Assembly (NCBI GenBank): GCA_030533445.1
Contig: CM060068.1
Span: 12,181,479 to 12,245,478 of the forward strand
Source of the DNA: Cyprinodon diabolis
Taxonomy: Eukaryota; Chordata; Actinopteri; Cyprinodontiformes; Cyprinodontidae
Length of the DNA: 64,000 bases
Direction: 5' to 3'
A program made the translations under genes and the position numbers. Below are positions 1-17,353 of this stretch, piece by piece. Below the pieces are notes generated by a model, which saw only the letters and a program-made list of their open reading frames with translations, was not told where the DNA came from and ran no database searches. How positions within the stretch are numbered: the stretch's first letter is position 1; every line of letters starts with the position of its first letter.

Positions 1-708
1 TTCATTCTCTGATTAGGGAGAGTAGAACCAGATGCCACATCCTCAATATTTTCCTCTGTAACATCAAATATTCATTTTTTTATTCATTAAACGTGTTCTT
101 AAAAAGCACATTTACACTTCTTTGGTTAGGTTTAGCTGATTTTGTAAGTCTTGATTCTCTGTGTAATGAGTTTTAAGTAGGAATTCAAAGGTTTCATTTT
201 TATTTAAGGAAGATTATCTCCTCTCAGCCTTGTCTGTTGAAAGGAGTACATGCAGTTGTAACACTGGTCTGAAGCAGAAATGTTTACTGTTAGGGAGGAG
301 CAGATTATGAATACGGCTATGAATCAACTCTGTGCCGCCATTAGCATGACATCCCGGGAGGAGGGAATGATCTGTCTTTGCAAGGAGAGAGGAAATGTAA
401 AAAAGATAAGCAAATAAACGAATGAGGGGGGGATGTCTTACATTATTAAGATCCAGAAGGATTTTGTTTTGAAGCCAACATTAGACTACAGAATGATCCT
501 TGTTTTTTTTTTTTTTATACTCTACTATTTTTGTTTTGATTGTTTTGTTAGCTGCACACCGTTGTTGGATGGCTCAGTTTGTATTAGATGCACTGAGATA
601 GATGGCAGTGGTAACAGAAATCCAAAGCAAGGAAAACACACATCTTCCCGTGCATTGAGGAAAAACTTCCATTAGACCACAGAAGATGTATATTAACAGT
701 CTATATAT
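1..708. other. Non-coding DNA upstream of ralb
   Basis: AT-rich sequence without a recognisable gene, repeat boundary or promoter motif. The short open frame at 433-675 is low complexity (a poly-T run becomes poly-F) and resembles nothing I know. It could be 5' flank or a 5' intron of ralb, since ralb may have an upstream non-coding exon outside the window. Confidence 0.5.
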
Positions 709-1217
709 TAGGGATGGAAAATCCACGGTTCGGTTCACGGTTCCGTGGTCACTGTTTTCGTTTCGGTATGTGTAAATTGTTAGGAAAATCTATTATGTCT
801 TGTATAGTACAACACGTGTTGCACAATGCTTGCACACTGTTGCACTTTTATCCACAACTTTCTTTCCGCCGTCATCGTAGGTCACTCTAAATGCAAATTG
901 GTCCCATACAGCAGACCTATAAAGTGCTGCTGGCGCGTCTTCCAACTCCTGTTCTTTCCCACTCGCCATACCCACACAATTCTCCACAACAACTGATTTT
1001 TTTTCTGCTACACCCGGCTACGCTGCTTCGCTTCTTCTTCTTGTCTACTACTGGTGGTTGGCTTTGGTTGCAGTACCGCTACCTTCTGCTCTGGAGTGTT
1101 AACGCTTCGCCTATGAGAAAAAGGAGCAGCGCATGAACCAAACGCAACACACGCGAATCAAACCGAGACAGTCAAACCGAACGGTTCGGACGGTTTTCAT
1201 AAACCGTTCCATCCCTA
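709..1217 (-). mobile_element. Non-autonomous hAT element (509 bp) with BED-finger relic
   Basis: The termini are inverted: TAGGGATGGAA at 709 and TTCCATCCCTA ending at 1217. They are flanked by an 8-bp near-perfect target duplication, CTATATAT (701-708) and CTATATAA (1218-1225). An 8-bp duplication and a start of T/CAGGG are hallmarks of hAT elements. Subterminal copies of an ACGGTTCGG-type motif lie near both ends and may be transposase sites. The only coding trace is the BED-finger fragment on the minus strand, so this looks like an internal-deletion derivative that needed a transposase in trans. Confidence 0.75.
793..987 (-). pseudogene. BED zinc-finger N-terminus of a hAT transposase (relic)
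   Basis: A 64-codon open frame. After about 25 residues it reads SAVWDQFAFRV, then a basic stretch and VCKHC, which is the first half of a zf-BED domain (aromatic W/F positions followed by C-x2-C). The family normally continues to a downstream H-x3-5-H pair and then the RNase-H-like hAT catalytic domain. Here the frame ends about 9 residues after the CxxC, so the His ligands and the whole catalytic region are missing. It sits inside the 509-bp hAT element in the minus orientation. I infer that it is the leftover first exon of the parental transposase and is not functional. Confidence 0.65.
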
Positions 1218-1218
1218 C

Positions 1219-1226
<8 letters not shown>

Positions 1227-1258
<32 letters not shown>
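1227..1258. repeat. (TA)n microsatellite
   Basis: About 16 uninterrupted TA units directly beside the right target duplication of the hAT element. The insertion may have landed in or next to a TA-rich site. Confidence 0.95.
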
Positions 1259-1259
<1 letters not shown>

Positions 1260-1263
<4 letters not shown>

Positions 1264-2041
1264 CATAATAAACTTTACTTGGAAAAAAGACTAACAGTTC
1301 TCTGCCTTTTAAGTCTGGTAAAATAGGAACCATAATTGGGAAACAAACAGACAGCACAGGTAACAGTGGTTAAAAGATGTAATGAAATGGCCGACCTCTA
1401 GTAGTAAACAAGAAACTCATGTAAAGTAAGGCTTGTATCCAGCTGTACTTGTGACGTTTATGGAGACATGCCCTTAGCATATTTGACACATTTAAAATGA
1501 TTTCCATTAAAATTCCAGTCCAGTGTGAGACATTTCAGGCATCTGCAGGGGAGTCAGTTCAGTACTCTGTTTAAAAGTTATATCTGACAGGGGTGGAAGA
1601 TACTGAAGTCGAGGAAAAACCAATTGACTCTGAGCTTTAACCCACTGAGGGCAGGGCCCTTATAAAGCAGATAGATGGCCAGCGACCCATTTTTCTTTTT
1701 TTTTAATGGGTCTAGCACATGATGCTCTGTTTTAATGCTTTCGTAAATTCAGTCTTACTATGAGAATGACGGCTTCATTACTCCTGATCAATTTCACTGA
1801 CCTTTTGATGGCCAACTTTATAAAGTTCTCAGATTCATGAGTTGGCAATTTGGCAGTTTAAAGAGGGCGGTTGGGGTTAAGATTCAAGATTTGTTGGATC
1901 TCAGCCTAGAGCCTTGGCACAGTGTGCTACTGTCAATGCAAGGGCCGTTAAGCAACGACTGCCATCTGTCCATCCGCTTCTCCCGACTTCCCTCCTTACT
2001 GATGTGATCCGCCGTTAACTTTCCTCTCTTGTCGTTCACAG
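1260..2041. other. Non-coding DNA, likely 5' intron or 5' flank of ralb
   Basis: No coding potential or repeat ends seen. The segment ends in a pyrimidine-rich run (TTCCTCTCTTGTCGTTCACAG, 2021-2041) that reads as a splice acceptor. This suggests the sequence before it is an intron joining an upstream non-coding exon outside the window. Confidence 0.45.
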
Positions 2042-7305
<5,264 letters not shown>

Positions 7306-8790
7306 GCTCCTCCTGGACCTAAATCAAAGCCAGAACACATAACTGTATTTGCTGGGGGAACAAAGCAAATGTTTTCCATTGTCCTTAAAATGGGAAATTG
7401 ATAGTTATTTTTGTAATAGCCTGTTATAGATTAGTGTCTACAACAATCTCAACCACTTTGTTGCCAATTTACTTAGTAAATCTCAGATTTTTGGATGTCT
7501 TACTGGAAAATGACCACTGTTGTTACTGTGACTTAGACTGCAGTGCTTGATGGCTCATACTAAGCTAATGACCAAGCTGCCAGTGACACTAACTATGCTG
7601 CTCAATAAATTCTCCCATTTAATGCAGTACTATTTTACTATGTTTGACTGTAAATAAACAATGTGTTTAATTTCTGAAGCCATTCTCACCCACTATAAAG
7701 TTCATATGAATTTTGTTTGTTATTCAGAGGTGCAGATCATTTTCTGTATCTAAACTGCAAGAAACTATCATGCTGCTGTGTGTTTATTCGTAGTGACAAT
7801 GCTCTGCAAAGCAAACATGGGTGTCAGCCATTTTATCTGTTCTTATCTTTCCAACTCTACTATGTTAGAATTGATGAACACTTCAAATGATTCTTATTTT
7901 TCTTAGACTGTGTAAGAAGTTTTATTTTTTTTTCAAGACTCTGACCTTTATGTCCATAGATGATTCTCGAGGTAGTGGAATGCAATTAGAGGAGTTGTTG
8001 CCAAACAGAGTTATTTCACATTTCACTTCTCGTTATTTTTTTTTCTCTCCCTCTTTCCTGCCCTGACAGGATTAGGAAAAGTCAATCCCAGAAATGCTTT
8101 GATGTTCTCCAGGCAAGAAGCTACAAAAATAAATCTTTAGGGATGACTGAAAAGCTCATTAATTAATGTTATGGGCTGGTATGTGATTTTATTTACTAGT
8201 TAATTTAGGTTATCTTGGAGTCACAAAAGGAAGAGAGCTAACCTGATTTTTTTGCATCAGACCGCAGTCACATACTCTCACCTTTCTGGGGTTTTTTCTT
8301 GTCACGTTTCCTTTAAAGAAATGTCTTCAGACATTTTGTTGACAATCTTCATTAAATCTTCAAATAGTTCAATTGCAAGAAATCAGTCTTTCCCTTAAGT
8401 TTTAATAACATTATCATCATTGCATTTTAATTGAAGGGGTTTTGTGCCCAGCTAACTTCAAGTCAGCAATATTTGTACACCATGTGTGTGTCCTAACAGT
8501 CTAAACTACACTACCTTACTGTGTCTTTAAGCAAAGCTTTGCCTCATAGCTCTCATCTAATCAAGTGCTATAGTGACAAATTTCTACCTACTTCCTTCTT
8601 TGTTTTATGTAATCTACTGTGAATATTCAGTCTCCAAGCAGAAGGAAAACTGCAAAATAAATGTTTTTCATTATTACTGAACTCCTTTTTTATTCATTTA
8701 AATTAAGTTGTTTGATACATTTTATAATTGTATACATGCCTTATTATTGAAGCAATGCTTCAGTAAATAAAATACAATCATTTTCCACCA
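7306..8790 (+). other. ralb: Probable ralb 3' UTR with several poly(A) signals
   Basis: After the stop the DNA is non-coding and AT-rich. AATAAA hexamers lie at 7604, 7653, 8128, 8656 and 8766. The signals at 8656 and 8766 are followed by T-rich DNA and would give a 3' UTR of about 1.4-1.5 kb. The early pair would give a short form. The extent is inferred and no transcript evidence is available. Confidence 0.5.
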
Positions 8791-9330
8791 TTACGCCTGG
8801 TGTTGCACATCGCCCTCTCCTGGTGGGTGCATTTAGAGTTCGGTCATTTGAATCAATCGCTCACAACTCAATTTAAACAACCACAATATGTAGCAAGAAA
8901 ATGTAAAAAAAATTATGAGGATTAAAAAAGAACAGGATATTAGAAGCATGTTCAAGTTTTCATATGTAACCAATCTTTATTTTTTTCTCTACAGAAGGGG
9001 AAAAGCAGGTTGAAATAGTGCAACAGACTTAATTATTCTGACTACCATACCTGAGAGGTGTTCATTTTATTCAGCAGAGAAACTATGCCTGACGGTCTGT
9101 TTTTGCCATTAGCTCTTAGTAGCAGCAACCTGATGTTAGGTCTGAACAGGATGTGGGGGGTTGGCAGAGATGTTAGTCGCTCTTTTTTGGTTGGGAATAG
9201 AGGAAAGGTGCATTCAGACATGGTCCACACTATGTATGAGCAACAGCAGTGATCTCCAAACTTCAGGAGTTTTACGCTGGTCTGCTGAGCACATTTGTGT
9301 ACAAGGAGAAGTCTCACTTACCTGCTCAGT
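8791..9330. other. Intergenic, nothing recognised
   Basis: Overlapping short open frames at about 9042-9463 on both strands show no family resemblance or splice structure. I treat them as chance. Confidence 0.5.
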
Positions 9331-9387
9331 TCAAGAAAAAAAAGTACTTATTTTAAGAATACTAGATTTCTGTATTTTGCAGTGTAA
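9331..9387. repeat. Terminal fragment of a MITE family (copy 1)
   Basis: AAGTACTTATTTTAAGAA followed by CTAGATTTC and TTTGCAGTG closely matches the end at 26318-26372 (GCACTTATTTTAAGAA, CTAGATTTC, TTCCAGTG). Both look like one end of the same short inverted-repeat element. No partner end or target duplication was located here. Confidence 0.4.
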
Positions 9388-10859
9388 ATATACAACTAGA
9401 GCAGGAACAGAAACATTAGCATGTGATAGACTGGTGATATCAAAGTCTATAATCCAGTTGTGACTCTTTGGCAACAATTAAATATTCACTTGTCACAATT
9501 GCTATAAACACAATGGGCTGCTTCCGTTTTTGGAAAAAGAAATGGCAAATTTTTATTTCTTTATTTGAAAACTGTGGGAGACATTCCCCAAAAGACTTAC
9601 ACTTGTAGCTCCTGCACAGGTGTTTCCTTCATAATTGATTTGCTAATCAGGTAAATTTAAGGGAGGCGAATACATGACTTATAACATTTTTCAACCACTT
9701 CACAATGGTTATTTACTTTGTGTTTGTCTATTTCCATATTTGTATTGTTTTGGCTGCTCTATTCAGGAGTTGCCTCACTAAATCACTGTGAGTTACTCAG
9801 AAAATACCCTTCCTGATGCAACTGAGGTTGGAACAGAGGTTCCATGCATACAGTCAGGGACTTCGACCACTATAACAAGGGAATGTGTTTGTCTATCATA
9901 TAAAACTCCAAAAAGGCATTGAAGTCTGTGGTTGGAAATGATTAAAAGTTTTGAGGGACAGGAATACTTTTTTCGAAGCTCATACAATGTTCTTCTCATA
10001 GACTTGTATTAACTCTTAAAGACACGTCTTTTCCTGTCTCTTTTGCCCCAGTCTATGCTTTATTTAAATAATCCAACAGTTGCTCATTCTGTATGGCCTT
10101 GATTGCCCACTCCCGAGACAAATGTGCCGGGGGCTTATTTTTCTGATTGGTGATATTTTACCAGCCTTTCGGTTAACCTCGCAACCTTCCGTCACATGAC
10201 AGACTTGTGTAAGAGCAGCCGAATCAAGGGCTCAGATTTCTGAAGCCCAGGGAGCATCTGGGTCAGTGAAGCTCATTTCACAGTGTGAAAACGGGGGTTG
10301 ACTACATCACCCTGCAAGACTGACCATAATGACATTTTTAAAATAGCTTTGCTGTGAAGGATAAGAACATGTGTTTTTATGTTCACATGTAAAAGGGAAT
10401 ATTCTCTGTAGTTAAATGTAGTGTAAGAAGCTTGTATTTCAGTCTCTATTACTCTTCTAAGTAAAAATCAGAGTGGACAAAAAAATTTTTTCTTTAGGGA
10501 CCGTTTCCTAATCTGTTCAGCTGATTTTCCCCAGACCTTGTTCTACTTTATTTAGAAATCTCTCAAGCAATGCTGTAGGGATCTACTTTGATTTTATGTG
10601 GAACTTCTCTCTTCCCTCTTTTGTTTTTGCCTCAAATCTAGTCCTTTTTGGTTGCTGGCACTTTAAAATAACCCTCACACCCCATCCTCAAATCAATCCC
10701 CCCGTTGTAGCTCCAGCCTTTTATTCTTGGCTGCAACAGAGATAAGACTACCTCTCCCGTCAAAGAACTGTATATTTACAAGTATTGATCAGACAGGCCA
10801 ACACCGGGGGAATTCTTAAATCAGCATTAACCTTTAAAAGAAAAAGGCACACAGAGAGT
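9388..10859. other. Intergenic
   Basis: No coding sequence or repeat boundary identified. The block around 10080-10320 has more balanced composition than its surroundings and could be functional non-coding DNA. Confidence 0.45.
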
Positions 10860-11470
10860 TACTGTGGGGATTTAAAGCTGTAACACCTATTAAAGCCACT
10901 GCTCCACTTTTATAGGATTCTTCACATAAATACTCTAATCCCCCCCATAATTTATATCACCAGTGAAACCTGCCGGGGGTTGGAAGCCTGTGGCAGAATT
11001 TCCACCAGAGAGGCTAAACATGTCACAGCACAGATAAGCACATTTACCTGCCTGAAATTCACCTCTCTGGGCTCCCACTCCTCGCCCATACCTCTAAGTA
11101 GGCAGATTAGGTGGTCTGTTAAACCCACAGGAAGGCACTTATTTAGAAATACATGAAAGGGCAAAGTGAGGCAGGCTAATGACCGATGCCATGTCACAGA
11201 CACACTCTCGGGTCTTTTATCATTCTGCGGAGAGGGCCCCCGTCCTCTGAATAACCCTCATTATATCTGAGCTAATGTTGGGGATGAGGATGTTCAAGTG
11301 ATAAAGCACCATCACAGTCCTTCATTATACAGAAAGAGAAACTGGCTCTATGGAATTGCGCTCGACCTATAAAATAAATGCAATGGACAGAGAATAACTC
11401 CTTTTTTAGCGGCTGTGCCATTTCCTACTGTCTGCAGCCTCAACAGGAGGGACTTTAGTTTCCTCGTTCA
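10860..11470. promoter_or_regulatory. Candidate conserved non-coding block
   Basis: A stretch of about 600 bp with balanced base composition, no repeats, no coding frame and no terminal repeats, standing out from AT-rich flanks. Such blocks near developmental genes are often enhancers. This is a compositional guess only. Confidence 0.25.
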
Positions 11471-11847
11471 CCATGGGATGGCAGTCTTGCATCTCACTTG
11501 GCCTTGTGTGCTGTTTGCTGTATCATTAGTGCTACCAGCCTTTCTTCCACCCTAAGGCTTCATTCTTGACTGAGGCTGACAGAAAGACTAAATGTTTATC
11601 ACCCGTATTAAGCATTTTCTTTTCGGAGAATTAGAGCATAATTATTAATCATCTTTATATCTTAATGTATATTTAATATCACAAATTATAGCACGTGGGT
11701 AAAATTTTTGTCTAAATATTTTCAGTAAGTAAATCTTTCCTCTCAGAGAGTGAATACTGGCCATCCATAACAAGTTCTGGCAAAAACAGAACTAAAGTAA
11801 TCAAATTTTCTCACAAGAAACGTGCTGATTGTTCATTTTAATCAAAT

Positions 11848-11848
<1 letters not shown>

Positions 11849-11884
<36 letters not shown>
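11849..11884. repeat. Poly-C tract, 36 C
   Basis: Uninterrupted C36 (G36 on the other strand, which decodes as polyglycine in a spurious open frame). Such a run can form G-quadruplex or i-motif structures and is error-prone in assembly, so its length is uncertain. Confidence 0.95.
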
Positions 11885-12179
11885 ACATTTTGTCATTCTA
11901 TGGCCACATATTTCAATGCATTTAATTGAGATTGTGTGCATAACAGTTAAGTGAAAAGAAAATAACACAATATAAAAAAAAAAAATTCTATCTAAAAAAG
12001 GAAGACCACTGGGTGCATTTATATTCATACAGTTACAGCTGTGGTCTGTTTTGGTGGTATTTTTCTATCAGCGGTTCACATCTAGAGACTAAAATGTCCC
12101 ATACATTTTTTGCAAAATGGCTTCAACTGTATAAATATAAAGAGGGAATCTATAAATATTTTTACAAATCCTGGCAGCT

Positions 12180-12790
12180 TTTCAGTTTTTCTCCACAGGT
12201 TAGGGGTTATATTAGCCAGAGTAATGTCTTATTTGATCTAAAGCATTCCATCATAGCTCTTGCTGTATGTTTATGGAGCTTGCCTTATTAGAAGGTAAGC
12301 TGTCAAAGGTTCTTTTCAGGAATCCCTAGTATCGACTTCTATTCATCCTCCCATCACTCTGTAAAGCACCAAGCTAAAGACACAGCATGATGTTGCTACC
12401 ACTTTGTTTTTGCTTTAAGGTCAATGTTTTTTTTTAGATTGCTCTGCAGGTTGTGCTCATTTACACGTCGCTCTTTGCATGAAAAAAGCAACAATCAGTT
12501 GGATCTCATCTGACCAGACCTCTTATGTTTGCTGTGTCCGCTACCAGACTTGTGGCAGAGTTAAAATTCTTATGGCTTTCTCCTCCTAGGTTTGTCAGCT
12601 GTACGATTAATATTGTAGTTTTTGTGTCAACAGATTCCAGCAGCAGAGCTGCAGATCTCTTCAGCTCCCCTAGAGTTAATGTAGATATTTGGCTCCTTCT
12701 TCTATTATTTCTATAGTTGCCCAGCCTGTCAGTGTAGGTGAAAGCTACGTCTTGGTATTTTTAAGGTCCAAAGCTTAGGGGATTGTTTTT
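12180..12790 (-). pseudogene. Degenerate Tc1-like transposase relic
   Basis: The segment 12505-12790 (GGATCTCATCTGACCAGACC; TTTGCTGTGTCC; CTTATGGCTTTCT; GCAGATCTCTTCAGCTCC; CTGTCAGTGTAGGTG; TACGTCTTGGTA; CAAAGCTTAGGGGATT) reads, on the minus strand, as the DNA-binding to first-Asp region of a common fish Tc1 lineage. CAGCATGATGTTGCTACCAC near 12385 matches its GGG(S)VMVWG-like region. Many substitutions and stops are present and no intact ends were found. The relic at about 20340-20960 appears to belong to the same lineage. Confidence 0.65.
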
Positions 12791-12799
12791 TTTTTTATA

Positions 12800-13021
12800 T
12801 CTCTGCATTAAACATATTTTACCGCTCACCTATCAGATGGAACATATATACCTTTTCTAAACTTAGAAAATTATGCATTAGATGTGTTTTTCTGTTACGA
12901 TACCACTCAAAAACTGTATTTCTATTTGAATACCATTAAATGTTGCAAAATACTTTAGTAGCTGAAGTACAAATCACTCGCTTGAGTTGTGATGGTTTAT
13001 AAAGCGTCTGTCTCTTTAAGA
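12800..13021. other. Intergenic, nothing recognised
   Basis: AT-rich spacer between a Tc1 relic and a short hairpin. Confidence 0.5.
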
Positions 13022-13054
13022 ACAAATTCCCACTGAACTAAAGTGGGAATTTGT
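13022..13054. repeat. Perfect 13-bp hairpin
   Basis: ACAAATTCCCACT (13022-13034) and its exact complement AGTGGGAATTTGT (13042-13054) surround a 7-nt loop. It is too short for a microRNA precursor and may be a relic of a palindromic MITE. Confidence 0.8.
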
Positions 13055-13636
13055 GTCTATAACAGCAAAACTATGAACAGCTCCCTTCAACAGAACAAAC
13101 AATGCCTGTGAAATAGAAAGCCTATTTTGCACAGTGTCTTTTGTTGCCTGGCACACATGCCATTTAAGGACGATCCCTTTGGAACAACTCACTGCAGACA
13201 TGGTCTTCATACACTCTACAAAGAGACAAATCCTCCATGCTTAATATGGATCCACTACAATGCTGCTGTAACACGGGAACTCCTTTGTTTGTCTGTGCTC
13301 TCTGTAAAATATGACATCAGGTGTAGGGGTGAAGAAAAGGTTGTTTTTTTTTTTTAGACTCAAGATTTAAGAATGTTTGTTAATACATTCTAATCTGTTT
13401 GTGATAACACAATTTAAATGGTTTGACGTTTCCTTTCTGTTAAAAGTATGACATCCAAACAATGAGACCTTGTTCCTCCTTAAGGTCACTTAATAAACGG
13501 CTTCTGTCTCAGGATGTTTCATAGGGAAGGCCTGTTGTTTCCTCAGGTGTGTAACTTTTTTGAATCAAAGAAAGATTAGAAACAATGAGTTAAATATATA
13601 AAATATATGAAACACTGAGAAATATTTCAAAGGCAC
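13055..13636. other. Intergenic, nothing recognised
   Basis: Short open frames only, with no family resemblance. Confidence 0.5.
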
Positions 13637-14020
13637 TTGTTCTCTTTTCTCTCGTCACATGGCAGACAAAGATTGCCATTTCACACAAATTGCTGCTGTC
13701 CTCCCATAATCACTAACAAACTCATTAGTGAAATCAGCGCAATCCTTCATTATGAGTTAATGAAAGAACCCATCTCCCTGCTCTGTTTTAATCTGAGCGC
13801 AAACAACAGGAGTTACCGTATGACATGCAATTTACTACATGAGCTCACACCGATCATCTAACCTTATTAGACCCTCTTTTGGATGAGTAATAATTTGAAC
13901 TGTCAAGAAAGAAACCTTGCAAAGAAGGAATTACCATTATGATTGAAAGCTATGTTTCTTTCACGATGAAAGCTCTTCTCCAGACGGACAAAGAGGGATA
14001 AGAAAAGGAATAATTGAATA
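13637..14020. promoter_or_regulatory. Candidate conserved non-coding block
   Basis: A complex, non-repetitive block rich in ATTA/TAAT homeodomain-type cores (for example CATTATGAGTTAATGAAAG and GAGTAATAATTTG). The frame at 13637-13861 has no recognisable product. Enhancer-like by appearance only. Confidence 0.25.
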
Positions 14021-14595
14021 AAAACCCTGTAATCTATTAAATATACCAAAATACATTTGAATCTGGTTTACAGAATAAATGAAGCCAAATGTTTTGTGAT
14101 TTCTGGTCAGTGTTGTGTACCACTTTTGCACTTATTATATACCTTTATATTCTACAATTTATTCTTGAAATAAGAACCATTTTACATTGTAGAGGCATGC
14201 AAAGTAACTCATTGTTTTGCAGGCAGGTGCTGCTATTTGTGGTGTGCTGTTCCCGATTGAATCCAGCTGGAGCTCATCCCAGCAATCAGTGCAGCCTTCA
14301 AAAAGGAGCAGTATCTGGACGGGAGATGGTTTTTGCACCTCATGTGGTAACAGGTCAACTGTCTTTTCTTAGTTTTAGAATCTAACGTTTAAAATCCTGC
14401 ACTGTTGTGTCTATCCTTGGCATTTCAGTTCTGAGGTTTTTTTCTGAAACCTAACTTCCCCAGTTGTCCTCTTGTGCCAGTCCTCAGGAAAGTTTCAGTC
14501 TGTCTCTCCCCGTCTGGGTCTCTGGCTCCATAACGCTGTACCAATAAGATCAGATCTGTGATTCAGTAATCCATCTACAGCCTGTCCACTCTTCT
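14021..14595. other. Intergenic, nothing recognised
   Basis: The 98-codon frame at 14089-14385 has no recognisable domain and no repeat boundary was seen. Confidence 0.45.
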
Positions 14596-17353
14596 AGTGA
14601 TGGCCAAATGAAGCCTCACAAAGCAATGAAGCCTTCCCATGCAATACTTGGCCTAAAGGTTCATTACTTGATGCCTCATTCATTGCTCACTGTTGAGCAG
14701 CACAGACACTAAAACAGCCCTCATATTTCAAATATTGGAAAACAGCAAGAAGTGCAGTATTGTCAAAATAAAGATTTTTGTTAAACACATGTGTCATTAC
14801 TTTTAAATTATTAAAATGATTTATACCAAAGATAATCATAAAATGTTGACGTTCTGCTGTAGTTATTTTAGTTGATGTCATGAACTGATTTTATGGGACT
14901 CCTTGAGATTCTTTATAGTTAGCTGCCCGTAGAAGTTCATTCTTACAGCAGCATTCAGTCTGTTTCTCCTGTTTGAGACTTTGTCATTGCTGATCAAACA
15001 ACTACATTTCAAATTTCTAGTGGATGAGTAGTTAGGTATTAGTTATTTTTATCAGAAAATTTGACTTTTTTCACAGTGTCTGGTGTAAGGCTGTTTGTTT
15101 GTTGGCTAAGTTAGACATTTTAAACAACAAATTACTAATACAATTTTATTGAGATAGGTAAATAGGGTCAAATAATTTTATGAAAAAAAATGTGTACTCA
15201 CGCAGGTATCTGTTTGTAGAATGTAATTTATCATGTATGGTTCTGTAATGACAAAGCATTGGTGAGGTGTCTTTAATGTAGACCAGCTCCAAACAAAACA
15301 ACACTTCACCTGAAATACAAACTTATATGACCAATCACTCAAAGTAAGAGTTAAGGGTGAAATAGCCATCAGATGTGCAAAAACACTATCAAATTGTTTT
15401 GAGCAGTAATTTCAAAATACTCCCAAATGGGAAAGGTCTTCCTTTCTTTTGCTGGCTCCATTCTTCTCTCAGATAATTCTGTAATGATACTCTCAGACGC
15501 TATCTCCGCTATGTGACCAAACTATCTACAACAACACATGGAGCAGTCTTTTATTGCACTTATAATTTGAAATGCGACTCGCGAAATGGATCAGTGACGT
15601 GATATCAGTAATGTAAAGCATCTGCTGAAGTTGAAATCAGGGGCTGCATCCGCAGAAGGCCAGATTAGTTATCCGATTACATCATAATATTGTGTCGAGG
15701 CTTGTTCGGATTGGAGCACTCCTCTTTATACGGCCAACAAATGCATGTCACAACCGGATCCCGATCCGGACCGGAAGCACGATTTGAACCATCGGCTCAT
15801 TTGTGCATGTGCAAGCAGATATTCATGCCGGTTGCCATAAATAATGTAATCATGGTACTAAAAGTACTTATTTCTATCCTAAAATCACTATAGAAGCTTC
15901 AAAACCTTTTTTATGACTTTTCTCTGACAGTTTGATGCTCTTTGCATTTTCTCCGTTAAACAGCTTCTCTGACGTCATTATTGAACATGCCCAGAGTTTC
16001 CGGCAAAATATGATTAAACCATTTTTATCTTTTTTTTTTTAGTTATTCTGTCTTTAGATTATGCCCTATATACCAAAAGGTAAACATGAAAGAAAAAAAA
16101 AACTCAAAAAGACTAGATTTAGGTTTAAATCCAAAGCTGACAAAGTTAGCTCCAAGAAGTAGTGTAGGATACCATTTCTGGCACAGACAAGCGATAAAAC
16201 AGAAAGGATTTTAATTTTCTATGGAAATAAACTATTAACCTTTAACTCATTATCGTTGAGTACTATTACTATTTTTAAAGAGGGAAAAACATAATTTAGG
16301 TACTTTTTTACAAATTAAAATGGAGGGCGACCAGGATATATATCTGGTTGCGCAAATGAACTCATGGTACGGATTGGGTAGTGACAGTTCTTTTTGCCCG
16401 TTACGAAGGATGGGTCCAGTGGATCTTAGGTAGCCTTGGGTATGCCATGATTCGTTGCGAGTCCAAGCAAGCAGGTTGCTCTGTGCTCAGAGGAAAAAGT
16501 GAAATGGTGCCGAACATTGGTGAATATTGTAAGTGCAGTTTAATATAATACAAGTATGTGAATAGTTCCCTCAGAAATGAATGAAAATAGTTGTTTTAGA
16601 TACTGAGTCAGATAAGTGGCGGATAATGTTTGGTTTATTGTTTTACCTGTCCCTGTGCAAATTTGTTTGGCTGACAAGCTTCTTCAGCACAGATTCTAAT
16701 ATCTGTGCAGTGTGGGGACTATAAATACGATATTCATGATGACGGTACTGCTGCTGAAGCTCCTTGAAAATGTTATTAGCACTCAGAACAGTAGTGAGAA
16801 GTTTGGTATTCATTCTTTGCCTGTTTTGTGTATCAACTGTCAGGGTTGCTAGGTGACAGAGCGTACGGACAGTGAATGCTAAGGAGAAGGTTGGACCTTT
16901 CGGACACCTTATTTTCATGTACCTTGAAGGACCCAGTCCAGATACACCGGGTCCATGGAAGATGCAGCCTCTGAAATCAAATACACCCACTGTTTGTTAA
17001 TGGTCACATGGTTTTCCCCAAGACTACACTGGAGTGCTTGGTAGGGGAGTGTTGGCCTATTGGGTAGAGCAGTGCTCTTGTGCTCTGTGAAGGTTGCAAG
17101 TACCCGGTTCGATCCCCACAGCCAGAACTTTGAATCTCTGAGTAAGACCCTGAACCCCACACTGCCCCCCGGGCACCTCACAGTGGCAGCCCACTGCTCC
17201 CCAAGGGGATGGGTTAAATGCAGAGAGTTAATTTCTCCATTGTGAGATCAATAAAGTTCACTTTCTATCCTATGCATGGAAGCGGGGCTTCATTAGACAC
17301 ACCCCTTTTTACTAGGCACATGCCTCGGAGCCTGGCTTCAGATGCCCCATCAC
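14596..17353. mobile_element. Possible old hAT-like element with related ends
   Basis: The left end TAGTGATGGCCAAATGAAGC (14596-14615) resembles the reverse complement of CTTCAGATGCCCCATCACTA (17334-17353). Two inner blocks (15740-15820 and 16345-16375) also share a ...TCATTTG(T/C)GCA motif in opposite orientation. I could not find a matching 8-bp target duplication and there is no transposase frame, so the element call is tentative. The rest of the interval is AT-rich with no gene. Confidence 0.3.
17041..17275 (+). mobile_element. tRNA-derived SINE
   Basis: The 5' head has an A-box-like TATTGGGTAGAGCAG and a perfect B box GGTTCGATCCC at 17106-17116. It is followed by a SINE body (CCCACTGCTCCCCAAGGGG, GGGTTAAATGCAGAG) and a tail ending CAATAAAGT. 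A diverged relative lies at 18531-18740. It is transcribed by Pol III in principle and depends on a LINE for movement. Confidence 0.75.

Noticed and set aside
17041..17120. Possible tRNA gene (good A and B boxes)
   Set aside because: No complete cloverleaf; followed by a SINE body and a diverged relative at 18.5 kb, so it is a SINE head.
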